Shown here: in pieces, positions 15,474-24,891 of the stretch | Layout of the letters: every line of letters starts with the position of its first letter | How positions within the stretch are numbered: the first letter of the stretch is position 1 | Assembly: GCF_027620315.1 (NCBI RefSeq) | Contig: NZ_JAPNNL010000041.1 | Span: 1-44,805, forward strand | Reading direction: 5' to 3' | Length of the DNA: 44,805 bases | Origin: Nonomuraea corallina | GTDB lineage: Bacteria > Actinomycetota > Actinomycetes > Streptosporangiales > Streptosporangiaceae | Program-made: the position numbers and the translations under genes | Notes under the pieces: generated by a model | The model's database searches: none | Seen by the model: the letters and a program-made list of their open reading frames with translations, nothing else | What the model was told of the DNA's origin: nothing

Positions 15474-16502
15474 ATGCCGGCGGACCAGACGCGCCACGAA
15501 CCCAAGCGAGAGCCGGGCGGCCGCAGCTTCAGCGAAGAGAACGTCGCCCTGCGGATCGCCTGGGAGATGCGCCGCCGCGGCTGGTCACAAGAACGCATGG
15601 CCCAAGAACTCACCAACGCCGGCTGCCCGACCCACCAATCCGCCATCTCCAAGATCGTCAACCCCAGACCCGACGGCAGCCGCCGCGCGATCAGCGTGGA
15701 CGAGGCCATCGCCCTGGCGCGCGTGTTCGGCATCGCCCTGGAAGAACTCCCCCTTCCCATGGACGACGCCCAAGGCCGGGACCTGCACGACCTGAGCCGC
15801 ACGGTCACCCACGAAGGCCGCAACGCCACCGAGCAGTACGCGCACTTCCTCCTGGCCTGGGCTCGCCTGCGTCACCGCCTCACCCACCAGGACAGCCGAA
15901 CCGCCTACGAAGGCTTCCTGGTACAGCGAAAAGTCGACCCGGACACGGCCGAGCAGGCGATCGCCTTCTGGCGGGACGCCGACTCCTGGCGCGAGGCGAC
16001 AGCCGCATACGACGTGCTGCACCGGATTCTGCGGGCCATGGGCGACGGGCGCGACCTGACCCCGCCCGCACACCAGTCCCGGCGGCGTCACAGCGTCGTG
16101 GCCGACCTCGTGCGCCTGCGCGACCTGTTCGCCACCAAGATCCCGGGCTCTCCCGTACGAGTGGTGCCGGACCTCATCTATCACGCCACCGAACTGCTGG
16201 TACGCGCCGGCATCCAGGAAGCCGCCATCGGCGTCATCGACGCCTACGACCGCGGCACCGCCCACCCCACCGACCCGGTGGTGGAGGCGATCGAGCGCAG
16301 GCTGCGGCAGATCAGCGACCGGCCACCGCAGGACCGCTGGGATGAGCTCGAGAGCCTGGCGGCCCGGATAGCGCTGCACTGGCGGGGTCACGAACCCCGG
16401 CGGTCGCCCGAGGAACTGGCCGCCGAGTTGGGCGTAAGCATTGAGGACTACCAGGAAGCAAGGAGGTTCGGAGGAATGACCCGCGAAATCGGAGCGAGGT
16501 GA
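15474..16502 (+). CDS. XRE-family regulator of the integrative element
   Basis: This 342-residue protein has an N-terminal HTH: ALRIAWEMRRRGWSQERMAQEL, then HQSAISKIVN as recognition helix and DEAIALARVFGIALEELPLP. A long helical C-terminal part of unknown role follows. ATG at 15474 has GAGGAG a few bases upstream. Its stop overlaps the integrase start (GTGA), so the two are translationally coupled. It presumably controls integrase expression and thus integration or excision. No metalloprotease HExxH motif was seen, so it is not an ImmA-type partner. Confidence 0.8.
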   Translation: MPADQTRHEPKREPGGRSFSEENVALRIAWEMRRRGWSQERMAQELTNAGCPTHQSAISKIVNPRPDGSRRAISVDEAIALARVFGIALEELPLPMDDAQGRDLHDLSRTVTHEGRNATEQYAHFLLAWARLRHRLTHQDSRTAYEGFLVQRKVDPDTAEQAIAFWRDADSWREATAAYDVLHRILRAMGDGRDLTPPAHQSRRRHSVVADLVRLRDLFATKIPGSPVRVVPDLIYHATELLVRAGIQEAAIGVIDAYDRGTAHPTDPVVEAIERRLRQISDRPPQDRWDELESLAARIALHWRGHEPRRSPEELAAELGVSIEDYQEARRFGGMTREIGAR

Positions 16503-18244
16503 GCTGCACATTGACGGGCAACGCGTTCAGACGATGCAAGTGCCGCGAGAACGGCCGTGAGCTCGGTTCCAAATGCCCGAAGCTCCGCCGTAAGGACGGC
16601 TCGTGGAATCCCAACCACGGCATCTGGTACGGCAAGGAGGAACTCCCGCCCGGCCCGGACGGCAAGCGGAGGTACCTGAAACTCGGCGGCTTCGCATCGG
16701 CGGACGAGGTGACCGCGTGCTTCCAGGCGATCGGGCGCCTGTTGGACATTCCCGACGCCGGGCCTGATGGGCATGAGGCGCGGATGGAGATCCTCACCAT
16801 GATCAAAGCGGCGCACCGCAAGAGGGCGCCGATGCCGGAGTACGAGGAGGTGCAACGCAAGTACCGGGCCGGTCAGCCGCTGCAAGCGATGACGTTCGGC
16901 GAATACTGGGAGCGATGGGTGGCCCGGCGTCGCCGGTTGAAAGACATCCGCGAGTCGACACTGCTCGGGTATATCTCGCACCATGACGCGCACTTCGGCG
17001 AGGTGCTCGACCAGATACGCCTCGACAGGTTGTTCGCGCCGAAGGTCGAGGAAGTGTTCGCGCGGATCGACGAGAAGAACGCGACCCTGCTCGAGGGCCG
17101 GAAGTCACCGGATCCAGAGGTGCGAAAGGCGGCACGTCGGCGAAAACCCGCCGGCCCGGCGACGAAGCAGAGGATCAAGGCGACGATCCGCACCGTACTG
17201 GCGGATGCGCAGCGTGAGCACCTCGTCGGCTTCAACGCCGCGGCCCTGGTGACGCTGGAGTCGGCTCCCCGGCCGAAGGGGGTCGTGTGGACGGAGGCAC
17301 GCTGTACGGCTTTCGAGAAGGCGTTCCAGGCGCGGCTCGCGGCGGTGCGGGCCGATCCCGCACTGCCGTCGGTCTCGGCGGTCAGTGTGTGGGGGGCGAC
17401 GGATCTGCGGCCGTCGCCGGTGATGGTGTGGACGCCGGCCCAACTCGGCGCCTTCCTCGACTATGCGGCCTCCGATCGGCTGTACGCGCTCTATCACTTG
17501 ATCGCCTTTCGCGGGTTGCGTCGCGGGGAGGCGTGCGGGGCGCGGTGGGTGGATCTCGACTTCGACGATGCCGTGCTGACGGTGGCCAGACAGCTCACGA
17601 TCGTGGACCGGAAGGTACGGGAAGGGCGTCCGAAGACGGAGAGCAGTGATGCGCCGGTGGCTCTCGACTCGGGGACGCTGGCTGTGCTGCGCGCGCACCA
17701 CCGGCGGCAACGTAAGGAGCGGCTGGCGTCGGCGGGAGCATGGCTTGAGTCGGGTCGGATCTTCACCCAGGAGGACGGCAGCGAGCTGAAGCCGGACTGG
17801 GTGTCGGAGTACTTCGAGCGGCTGGTCTTCGCAGCCGGGCTGCCGCCGATTCGTCTGCATGATCTGCGGCACGGCGCCGCGACCCTGTATCTCGCGGCGG
17901 GGAACGACATGAAGACCACGAGCGCGATGATGCGGCACTCGAATCAGGCGATCACGTCGGACACCTATACGAGTGTGCTGCCGGAGCTGGCTCGGATGGC
18001 GGCGGAGGCGAGCGCGGCGCTGGTGCCTCGGCGGGTTCGTGTGGGGACCCCGTCCGAAACTGGCGGTCCCCCTTCGGTCCCCCCACGCCGCCTGATCGGC
18101 TGCCGGCTTCAGAGCCTCCGAAAACCCGCAGGTCACAGCGGTGATACAGGCGCGCCCTGCAGGATTCGAACCTGCGACCGTCGGATTAGAAGTCCGGTGC
18201 TCTATCCAGCTGAGCTAAGGGCGCTCTCGCCTTATTGTGCATGA
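16499..18244 (+). CDS. int: Tyrosine recombinase/integrase (phage/AICE type)
   Basis: This 581-codon frame carries the tyrosine recombinase catalytic set. The first Arg is in FRGLRRGEACGARW (about 340), HxxR in RLHDLRHGAATL (about 453-456), and the second His and nucleophile in MMRHSNQAITSDTYTSV (Tyr about 489). An extended N-terminal part contains CxC-type and arm-binding-like segments. Tandem GTGA coupling links it to the XRE gene. The final about 25 residues (CRIRTCDRRIRSPVLYP and on) are an antisense translation of tRNA-Arg, as often seen when integrase abuts its attachment site. It should integrate the element into the tRNA 3' end. Confidence 0.92.
   Translation: MSCTLTGNAFRRCKCRENGRELGSKCPKLRRKDGSWNPNHGIWYGKEELPPGPDGKRRYLKLGGFASADEVTACFQAIGRLLDIPDAGPDGHEARMEILTMIKAAHRKRAPMPEYEEVQRKYRAGQPLQAMTFGEYWERWVARRRRLKDIRESTLLGYISHHDAHFGEVLDQIRLDRLFAPKVEEVFARIDEKNATLLEGRKSPDPEVRKAARRRKPAGPATKQRIKATIRTVLADAQREHLVGFNAAALVTLESAPRPKGVVWTEARCTAFEKAFQARLAAVRADPALPSVSAVSVWGATDLRPSPVMVWTPAQLGAFLDYAASDRLYALYHLIAFRGLRRGEACGARWVDLDFDDAVLTVARQLTIVDRKVREGRPKTESSDAPVALDSGTLAVLRAHHRRQRKERLASAGAWLESGRIFTQEDGSELKPDWVSEYFERLVFAAGLPPIRLHDLRHGAATLYLAAGNDMKTTSAMMRHSNQAITSDTYTSVLPELARMAAEASAALVPRRVRVGTPSETGGPPSVPPRRLIGCRLQSLRKPAGHSGDTGAPCRIRTCDRRIRSPVLYPAELRALSPYCA
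18151..18200. other. Probable attachment site (att) at the tRNA 3' half
   Basis: The integrase reading frame runs straight into the tRNA 3' half, and for such integrases the crossover identity block normally lies between the anticodon loop and the 3' end. The exact core cannot be set because the matching copy at the other end was not found in this window. Confidence 0.5.
18151..18224 (-). tRNA. tRNA-Arg (anticodon TCT)
   Basis: The minus strand folds as a cloverleaf. Acceptor GCGCCCT pairs with AGGGCGC, D stem is GCTC/GAGC, the anticodon loop is CTTCTAA with TCT centred, and the T arm GCAGG-TTCGAAT-CCTGC is perfect. One C-A mismatch sits at the end of the anticodon stem, and CCA is not encoded. 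The intact gene lies at the integrase end of the element, with its 3' end facing the integrase, the usual arrangement for a tRNA attachment site. Confidence 0.93.
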
Positions 18245-18366
18245 TCTGGCGACCTGCCATGTACACGATTTCCCCCGTGTCCGCCCCTACCCCGTCACGG
18301 CGCCCGCGCACCACCCGTCTCGCGTTGCCGCTCCGTCACCCCGGCGTGCAGAGGAGTGGTGCCGGT

Positions 18367-19362
18367 TCATGGGTGGTCGGCGGTGCCTTCCAGGAGTGCC
18401 GTGCCGAGGGAGGTGAGCGTGTGCAGGACGGCGGGGCCGTCGCGGTGGGTGTCGATCAGGCCGGCCTCGCGCAGCACGGTGGTGTGGCGGCTGGCGGCGG
18501 CGGGTGAGATCCGCAGCATGCGGGCGAGTTGGGTGGTGGTGGCGCTGCGGCCGAGGGCGTGCAGGACGGCTGATCGGTTCGCGCCCATCAGCGCGGTGAG
18601 GTTGGTACGGCGGGTCGCCTCGGGTCGCCACCGGTGCCGTTGGTCGATGGGGTAGATGAGCACGGGCGGGAGGTCGGGGTCGGCGAGGGTGAGCGGGGTT
18701 CGCAGGCAGAAGTACGAGGGCACGAGCCGCAGGCCGCGTCCACCGAGGATGAGGTCCTGGTCGATGACGTACTCGGTCTCCAGGACGGGGGGCCGCCAGC
18801 GCAGGAGCGGCGCGAACCCGGCGAACAGCCCTTCGACGCCGCCGGTGAGGAGGGCGCGGGCGCGGCTGGCGTGGTCGGCGGCGGTGGCGGAGCCGGCGAG
18901 TTCGCGGTAGGGGGCCACGGCCGCTTGGTGGTAGTCGCGCAGGGCCGTTTCCATGCTGGTGAGCGCGGGGGCGCTGCCTTCGGCGATGGGCCGGACCCAG
19001 CCGGGCAGGTTCCGGTGGCGGGCGAGTTGGCGCAGTTCGGCGGTCAGGCGGGGTCTGGGGGTGCGGAGCAGCGCGGTCAGGCCGCTTTCCAGCCCGCGGT
19101 GTCCTTCGTACGGGGTGAGGAAGTCGGGGAAGTACGGGCCGGCGGGGACGAGCGTGTCGAGCAGGCGGGCGCCGCGCCGCATCCGGGAGGTGGCGGCGGG
19201 GTCGGCGTGCAGGTCCTCGTACCAGGGCTGGAAGGCCGGTGAGCGCGCGCGGTCCCGGAGGCGGAACCTGGTGAGGATCATTTCCCAGAGGGGGTCGGGC
19301 TCGTCGGCGAGAGTGACGCGGGTGAGGTCCTCAGCGTGGAAATGGATCCTCAGCGTCCCCAT
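18367..19362 (-). CDS. ArsR-like winged-helix transcriptional regulator
   Basis: This 331-residue protein has a large N-terminal domain of unknown ligand (MGTLRIHFHAEDLTRVTLAD at the start) and a C-terminal winged helix. LGRSATTTQLARMLRISPAAASRHTTVLREAGLIDTHRDG is split here into recognition and wing parts and typical of ArsR. This is the layout of DUF5937-type actinobacterial regulators. ATG at 19362 begins exactly at this family's usual N-terminus and has a purine-rich GGGGGCGGA before it. The gene is the first chromosomal-looking gene beyond the tRNA and is divergent from the secreted phosphatase-fold gene. The target is unknown. Confidence 0.82.
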   Translation of the reverse strand: MGTLRIHFHAEDLTRVTLADEPDPLWEMILTRFRLRDRARSPAFQPWYEDLHADPAATSRMRRGARLLDTLVPAGPYFPDFLTPYEGHRGLESGLTALLRTPRPRLTAELRQLARHRNLPGWVRPIAEGSAPALTSMETALRDYHQAAVAPYRELAGSATAADHASRARALLTGGVEGLFAGFAPLLRWRPPVLETEYVIDQDLILGGRGLRLVPSYFCLRTPLTLADPDLPPVLIYPIDQRHRWRPEATRRTNLTALMGANRSAVLHALGRSATTTQLARMLRISPAAASRHTTVLREAGLIDTHRDGPAVLHTLTSLGTALLEGTADHP

Positions 19363-19554
19363 TCCGCCCCCGTTGTTGACAGGTCTTGTCATGCGAACGA
19401 CACCATGGCGGCGATTCGGCAGTCAAGCAGATTTGGGGCATTTGTCAGCTTTTCGGTGGAGCGGAAAGGCCCTTCCACCCGTCCGCCGAAAGGATCACCA
19501 TGGGGAGGCTCTTCGATCATCACCGTCATTTCCCGACACGTGAAGGAAGTGCAC

Positions 19555-20544
19555 GTGAAAGTCGCGCACCCTCGATCCGTCCGCCGTCTCCCGGCCGCCC
19601 TCGCCGCGGCGTTCGCCCTCGTCCTCGCCATGACCTCGCCGGGCGCCGCGAACAGCGTCCGCGGTGAGCAGGCCGATCCCGTCCAGGTCAAGCCGCAGTC
19701 CGCGCGGAGCGTCGCCCCCATGGGCGCCAGGGCCGCGGCGCTGACGGCGAACGCCCGCAGCGGCCAGGCCAGATCGGCTCGCCCCGGAGGGGCGGCCAGG
19801 ACGCAGGCCGCCCGGTCGTTCCACGCGCTCCAGCTCAACCTGTGCAACAGCGGCAAGGCCAAGTGCTACGCCGGCGGCCGGGCGATCTACGAGGGCGGCG
19901 ACCTGATCTACCACCTCGCCCCCGACCTGGTGACGCTGAACGAGATCTGCTCGATCGACCTGCCGAACTACCTCCAGCCGTCACTCGCCGAGGCCTGGCC
20001 CGACGACTGGACCTATTACGTCTTCTACCCGGCGCTCGACAAGCCGACGGGCAACCCGATCACCTGCACGAACGGCGGCACGTTCGGCAACGCCGTGCTC
20101 GGCCGGGTCCCGGCGGGCCTGTGGCAGGGGGCGAACGGCTGGGTCGGCGCGTACCCGACCCAGGACAGCGGCAACGAGGTGCGCACGTTCGCCTGCGCGT
20201 ACGCGGTGGGCGACCACCTGGCCTGCGCCACCCACCTCAGCGCGAACAGCGAGCCGATCGCGCTGGCCCAGTGCAAGGCCCTGACGTTCGACGCGGTGCC
20301 GTACATCAGGTCCCAGGAGGGGATCTCCGGCAAGACCGTCGTCGGCGGCGACTTCAACCTGGAGTACGACACCTCCGACCCGGAGAACGCGCAGAACTGC
20401 GTACCGGGCGGCAACACCCGCAAGGGCGACGGGGACGTGCAGCACGTCATCTTCAGCAACGACTTCTCGTTCGTCAGCCGGAGCACGTACGGGCTGTCCT
20501 ACAGCGACCATGACGGCATGCTGATCCGGCTCACCAAGCCGTGA
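19555..20544 (+). CDS. Secreted endonuclease/exonuclease/phosphatase-fold protein
   Basis: This 329-residue protein has a signal peptide with core LAAAFALVLAMTSPGAANS. The EEP fold is shown by LQLNLCNSG near 98 (first metal-site Asn), VTLNEIC (metal-binding Glu), VVGGDFNLEYD (Asp/Asn) and a C-terminal SDHDGML (Asp-His). Substrates range over nucleic acids, phospholipids and inositol phosphates and cannot be told here. Several extra Cys (CNSGKAKC, CTNGGT) suggest disulfides in the exported form. The GTG start is preceded by AAGGAAG at 5-6 nt. It is convergent with the following methyltransferase gene. Confidence 0.85.
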   Translation: MKVAHPRSVRRLPAALAAAFALVLAMTSPGAANSVRGEQADPVQVKPQSARSVAPMGARAAALTANARSGQARSARPGGAARTQAARSFHALQLNLCNSGKAKCYAGGRAIYEGGDLIYHLAPDLVTLNEICSIDLPNYLQPSLAEAWPDDWTYYVFYPALDKPTGNPITCTNGGTFGNAVLGRVPAGLWQGANGWVGAYPTQDSGNEVRTFACAYAVGDHLACATHLSANSEPIALAQCKALTFDAVPYIRSQEGISGKTVVGGDFNLEYDTSDPENAQNCVPGGNTRKGDGDVQHVIFSNDFSFVSRSTYGLSYSDHDGMLIRLTKP

Positions 20545-20560
20545 CCGTCGCCGCGGCGCG

Positions 20561-21271
20561 CTAGGTCCTGCGCGCGAGGACGAGCCGGCACCGCGGGCCG
20601 CCGTCCTCGCGCCGGCCCAGCGCCGTCAGGGGGACGGTCGTCACGCTGAAGCCGGCCGCCTCCAGGTCGTCGCGGACCGCGCTGAGCGGGCAGGTGCCGT
20701 AGTACATGACGAACGGCGGGCGCCACACGGCGTTGCGCACCCGCATGACCGCGTCGAAGCCGAGCAGCGCCCAGTAGCGGGCCGAGGTGACGGGCGGCGG
20801 CGCGCCGATGGGGAAGGCGAACAGGCCGCCCGGCCGCAGCGCGCGGTGCACCTCGGAGAAGAGGGCGAGCCGCTCGGCGGGCAGGAAGTGCCCGAGCGCG
20901 CCGAAGCTGACCGCGAGGTCGAAGGCGCCGGCGAAGGGCAGGGCGCGGACGTCGGCCTGGACCCACCCGGCGTCGGGGTGCGCCGCGCGGGCCCGCGCGA
21001 GCATGCCCGCGCTGAAGTCGACGCCGGTGGTCGCCTCCCGGCACAGCGGCGTGAGGACCCGCATCGCCGCGCCGGTGCCGCAGCACACGTCCAGCCCTCG
21101 CCCGAACGGCCCGAGCGGACGCAGCGCGTCGGCGGTCGCGTCGAGGATGACGTCGGGGGTCCGGAAGGGCGTGTGGTCGAACGTCGGGGCGAGCAGGTCG
21201 TAGCCGCGCTCGACCGACGACAGCGCCTGGACCATCAGTTCGCGCAGAGACGGACCCCGGGGCGAGAACAC
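20561..21271 (-). CDS. Class I SAM-dependent methyltransferase
   Basis: This 236-residue Rossmann methyltransferase has motif I GLDVCCGTGAAMRVL (about 58-72), motif II TTGVDFSAGML, motif III WVQADVRALPF, and post-motif LAVSFGALGHFL and LRPGGLFAFPIGAP. This is a Methyltransf_11/25-type enzyme with a small or lipid-like substrate that cannot be named. The GTG start is weakly supported; ATG at 21235 is possible but would remove an N-terminal helix. It ends 16 bp from the convergent EEP-fold gene. No neighbour points to a pathway. Confidence 0.82.
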   Translation of the reverse strand: MFSPRGPSLRELMVQALSSVERGYDLLAPTFDHTPFRTPDVILDATADALRPLGPFGRGLDVCCGTGAAMRVLTPLCREATTGVDFSAGMLARARAAHPDAGWVQADVRALPFAGAFDLAVSFGALGHFLPAERLALFSEVHRALRPGGLFAFPIGAPPPVTSARYWALLGFDAVMRVRNAVWRPPFVMYYGTCPLSAVRDDLEAAGFSVTTVPLTALGRREDGGPRCRLVLARRT

Positions 21272-21317
21272 CGGCCCAGGTTACTCTTCCCGGCTCCGGT
21301 CAGCACCAGAGCGCGCG

Positions 21318-22178
21318 CTAGCGGGGTCCCACGACCCGCTGGCGCTGCCTGCCGAGGCCGTCGATGCCGAGTTCGACGACGTCACCGGGGCGGAGCCAGA
21401 TCTGCGGGTCGTGGCCCATGCCGACGCCGGGCGGGGTGCCGGTGTTGATCAGGTCGCCGGGTTCCAGGACCATGAACTGGCTCAGGTAGTGCACGATGAC
21501 GTACGGGTCGAAGATCATGGTCTTGGTGGTGCCGGTCTGGCGGCGTACGCCGTTGACGTCCAGCCACATGCCGAGATCGCGCACGTCGGGGATCTCGTCG
21601 GGGGTGACCAGCCACGGCCCGGCGGGGTTGAACGTCTCGGCGGACTTGCCCTTGCTCCACTGGCCGCCGCGCTCCATCTGGAAGGCGCGTTCGCTGACGT
21701 CGTTGACGACGCAGTAGCCCGCGATGGCGTCGCGGGCCTCCTCGGCGGAGCCGAGGTAGGAGGTGCGGCGGCCGATCACGACGCCGAGCTCGACCTCCCA
21801 GTCGGTCTTGGTGGCGCCGCGCGGGATGCGCACGTCGTCGTACGGGCCGACGAGGGTGTTGGGCGACTTGGTGAACAGGATCGGCTCGTCGGGCACCGGC
21901 TGGCCGGTCTCGGCGGCGTGGTCGCGGTAGTTGAGTCCGATGCAGAGGATCTGGTGCGGGCGGGCGATGGGGGCGCCGATCCGCTCCCCCGCGAACGCGC
22001 GCGCCTCGCCCCCGGCCACGCGGTCGGTCAGCAGGGCGGTCAGCGGGGCGGCGCCGCCCGCGGCGAAGAACCGCTCGTCGAAGTCGGGGGTGACGTCGGA
22101 GACGTCGATGTAGTGGGTCTCGTCCACGCGGACCACGGGCTTCTCGGCGCCGGGCGCGCCGATGCGCATGAGCTGCAC
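21318..22178 (-). CDS. Fumarylacetoacetate hydrolase (FAH) family protein
   Basis: This 286-residue protein has the FAH catalytic core in its C-terminal 210 residues: ILCIGLNYRDHAAETG, ILFTKSPNTLVGPYDDV, WEVELGVVIGR with the metal-binding Glu pair, YCVVNDVSERAFQ, and the C-terminal LINTGTPPGVGMG loop. Family enzymes hydrolyse or decarboxylate 2-oxo or acylpyruvate compounds in aromatic degradation, or act on ureidoglycolate. The exact substrate is not evident. GTG at 22178 is supported by GGAG 6 nt upstream. The nearby urease raises the possibility of ureide metabolism, but it is not co-operonic. Confidence 0.9.
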   Translation of the reverse strand: MQLMRIGAPGAEKPVVRVDETHYIDVSDVTPDFDERFFAAGGAAPLTALLTDRVAGGEARAFAGERIGAPIARPHQILCIGLNYRDHAAETGQPVPDEPILFTKSPNTLVGPYDDVRIPRGATKTDWEVELGVVIGRRTSYLGSAEEARDAIAGYCVVNDVSERAFQMERGGQWSKGKSAETFNPAGPWLVTPDEIPDVRDLGMWLDVNGVRRQTGTTKTMIFDPYVIVHYLSQFMVLEPGDLINTGTPPGVGMGHDPQIWLRPGDVVELGIDGLGRQRQRVVGPR

Positions 22179-22300
22179 TGATCGCTCCGTCAGTTAGGGG
22201 GTCGCGCCGGAGAGGCCGGCACGCGGGCCTCCGCTCGGCCGCGCCCCCGCATGCTAGATCGTCGTCCCGGGGATGAGAAGGCCCGGCCGGCGCGGGTCCG

Positions 22301-23335
22301 TCAGAAGGAGGAGGTGCCGGCGGGAGCCGCCGGGTCCGGCCACAGGTAGCGGACGGCCAGGATCGCGGCGAGCCCTCCGGCGACGTTCATGGCCAGCCTG
22401 ACGATGGACGCGGTCCACGGCTCCGGATGGCCGAAGTCGGCGAGCAGCAGGACCATGACGGGCATCCAGATCGACCAGTAGGCGTAGTTCGCCGCCCGGT
22501 ACGTGTGGGCCAGCGCCCCGGCGGCGCCCACGCAGAAGGCGGTCACCAGCGTGGACGGGTGGCTGATCAGGATGAGAGCCGCCAGCGCGCTGCCGACCAT
22601 GCCGCCCAGCATCCGCTGGGCGTAGCGGGTGCCCATGCCCGCCGGCGTGGGCCGCAGCGTGACGAGGATGGCGGTGACGACCCAGTGCCCCCCGGAGACG
22701 CGCATCCCGAGCAGAGCCATGATCGACATGGACACACCGACCAGCAGGCCGAGCCGCCCGGCGTGGCGGGCCCGGGTGGCGAGGCTCAGGCGTGACGGCG
22801 GGACGCTGACCGACAGCCGGCCCAGGAGCAGGACGGCGAGCGCGGCCCACACCGCCCCGATGAGCTGGGCCAGGCCGGGCACGCCGACGCCCGGGTCGTC
22901 CATGATGCCGACGAACAGGCAGGCGAGCGCGCCCGTGGTACCCAGGACCGGCCAGAACGCCCCGGCGACGGCCGCCGCGGTCACGCCGGCCGCCACGAGC
23001 CACGGCTGCGCGGCGACGAGCCAGACGAACACCCCCGCCGCGGTGACGGCCGCCCCCCGCACGAGCATGAGCAGGCGCAGCGGGTACGGCGACGGGAACA
23101 GCATGAGCGTGGCCGACAACGTCACCGCCGCGCCCAGCGAGGTCCGGCCCAGCCCGGCGCCCACCAGCAGCGGCACCACCATCAGCACGCCGGCCGTCAA
23201 CCCGGCCGGGACGTCCGGCTTGCCCACCGGCCGGAGCAGTTCCCATAGCCGCTCGGCCCATCTGGCGGCGATGTTCAGGGTTTGCGCCTGTCGGGCGCCG
23301 GGCTGCCGATGATCGCCCTTCTGACGGCGTCCCAC
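22301..23335 (-). CDS. FUSC-like integral membrane protein
   Basis: The frame encodes up to 344 residues with about ten hydrophobic segments, for example AGVLMVVPLLVGAGLG, GLLVGVSMSIMALLG and a C-terminal AMNVAGGLAAILAVRYLW. The segment SGGHWVVTAILVTLRP matches the fusaric-acid-resistance (FUSC/YccS) family signature. Those proteins export aromatic acids or toxins. The start is unclear: GTG at 23335 lies 61 nt inside ureD without a ribosome-binding site, GTG at 23227 is later, and a CTG overlapping the ureD stop is a third option. Tight linkage suggests co-transcription with the urease genes, although FUSC proteins have no known urease role. Confidence 0.75.
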   Translation of the reverse strand: MGRRQKGDHRQPGARQAQTLNIAARWAERLWELLRPVGKPDVPAGLTAGVLMVVPLLVGAGLGRTSLGAAVTLSATLMLFPSPYPLRLLMLVRGAAVTAAGVFVWLVAAQPWLVAAGVTAAAVAGAFWPVLGTTGALACLFVGIMDDPGVGVPGLAQLIGAVWAALAVLLLGRLSVSVPPSRLSLATRARHAGRLGLLVGVSMSIMALLGMRVSGGHWVVTAILVTLRPTPAGMGTRYAQRMLGGMVGSALAALILISHPSTLVTAFCVGAAGALAHTYRAANYAYWSIWMPVMVLLLADFGHPEPWTASIVRLAMNVAGGLAAILAVRYLWPDPAAPAGTSSF

Positions 23336-24200
23336 AGCCGGTTCAGGGTGGTGATGACCTGCGGCGACTCAGGGCCGAGCAGTCTCACCCAGGCGCCCGC
23401 CCGGTTCGGCAGCGTGCTGGCCCCGCCCGTGAGCCCGCCGGCGGCCACCACCCGGTGCATCGTGTCCGCCAGTTCGGCGGCGTCCACCGCGGACGTGATC
23501 ACGTACAGGGTGGAGAGCACGCCGTGGTCGCCGAACACGGCCGGGCCGGTGACCGGCGTCAGGGCGGGCACGAGCCTGATCGGGTCGGCGAACAGCAGCT
23601 CGCCGCCGGGGCGGCGGACCTCCAGGTCGCTGCAGTAGGCGGTGTAGTCGTGCCGTTCGCCGCGGGCCAGCCGCCCGGCCAGCATGGTCTCGGCGAGGAT
23701 CACGGTGGCGGTGGGGTCGAGCGTGACCTCGGTGCGCTGGTAGAAGCGCGACTCGGCGAACGGGATCACCGCGTCCGGCAGATACTCGACGTAGCCGCCG
23801 GGACCCGCCGTGATGGTGACGAGCTGACTGGCGTAGTCCTGCTCCATCCGGAAGATCTTGGTGGCGGCCTGCGTCATCACGTGCACCGCCGCGTCCGCGC
23901 CGCAGTTCAGGTCGATCCGGTAGCGGTCGCCCTGCAGCGCTCCGGCGCCCGCGGCCATGACGATCACATACGGCATGTCCGGGCGGGCCGGGTCGTAGTA
24001 GAGCGGCCGCATGATCTGCAGCGGCGTCTTCTGGTAGTGGGCCGTCATCTCGGTGCGGCCGCCGCGCCGTTCGAAGGCCAGGTCGAGCAGGCCGACCTTG
24101 CCCGGGCTGCCGACCGGGAGCCCCGTGTAGGGGCCCTCGGCGTAGCGGGCCACGGCGTGCGGGATCGACGTGATCGTGTAGTGGCCGGCCGCCAGCCGGT

Positions 24201-24219
<19 letters not shown>
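23275..24219 (-). CDS. ureD: Urease accessory protein UreD
   Basis: This 314-residue protein matches the UreD/UreH family. MRPLYYDPARPDMPYVIVM, then AGGALQGD-like GAGALQGDRYRIDL, and TQAATKIFRM are characteristic ('...ggGlvgGDrl.....tqaatKvyr...'), followed by YLPDAVIPFAESRFYQ. It acts as scaffold linking the UreF-UreG complex to apo-urease during nickel insertion. The start at 24219 overlaps the ureG end by 19 bp. It is the last urease gene of the operon. Confidence 0.93.
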
Positions 24220-24878
<659 letters not shown>

Positions 24879-24891
24879 GTCGTGCTGCCTT

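Larger units (their letters stand above)
14842..18224. mobile_element. Integrative-element module at tRNA-Arg (primase fragment, xis, XRE, int)
   Basis: This segment carries a truncated primase-like gene and an excisionase-like gene on the minus strand. An XRE regulator and a tyrosine integrase are on the plus strand, with the integrase frame running into tRNA-Arg(TCT) at its 3' end. The arrangement is that of an actinomycete integrative element end. No FtsK/Tra gene is present. No second copy of the tRNA 3' half was seen from 1 to 14842. The island may therefore include the cluster to the left and extend beyond the window, or its other end was deleted at the 14855 junction. Confidence 0.75.
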
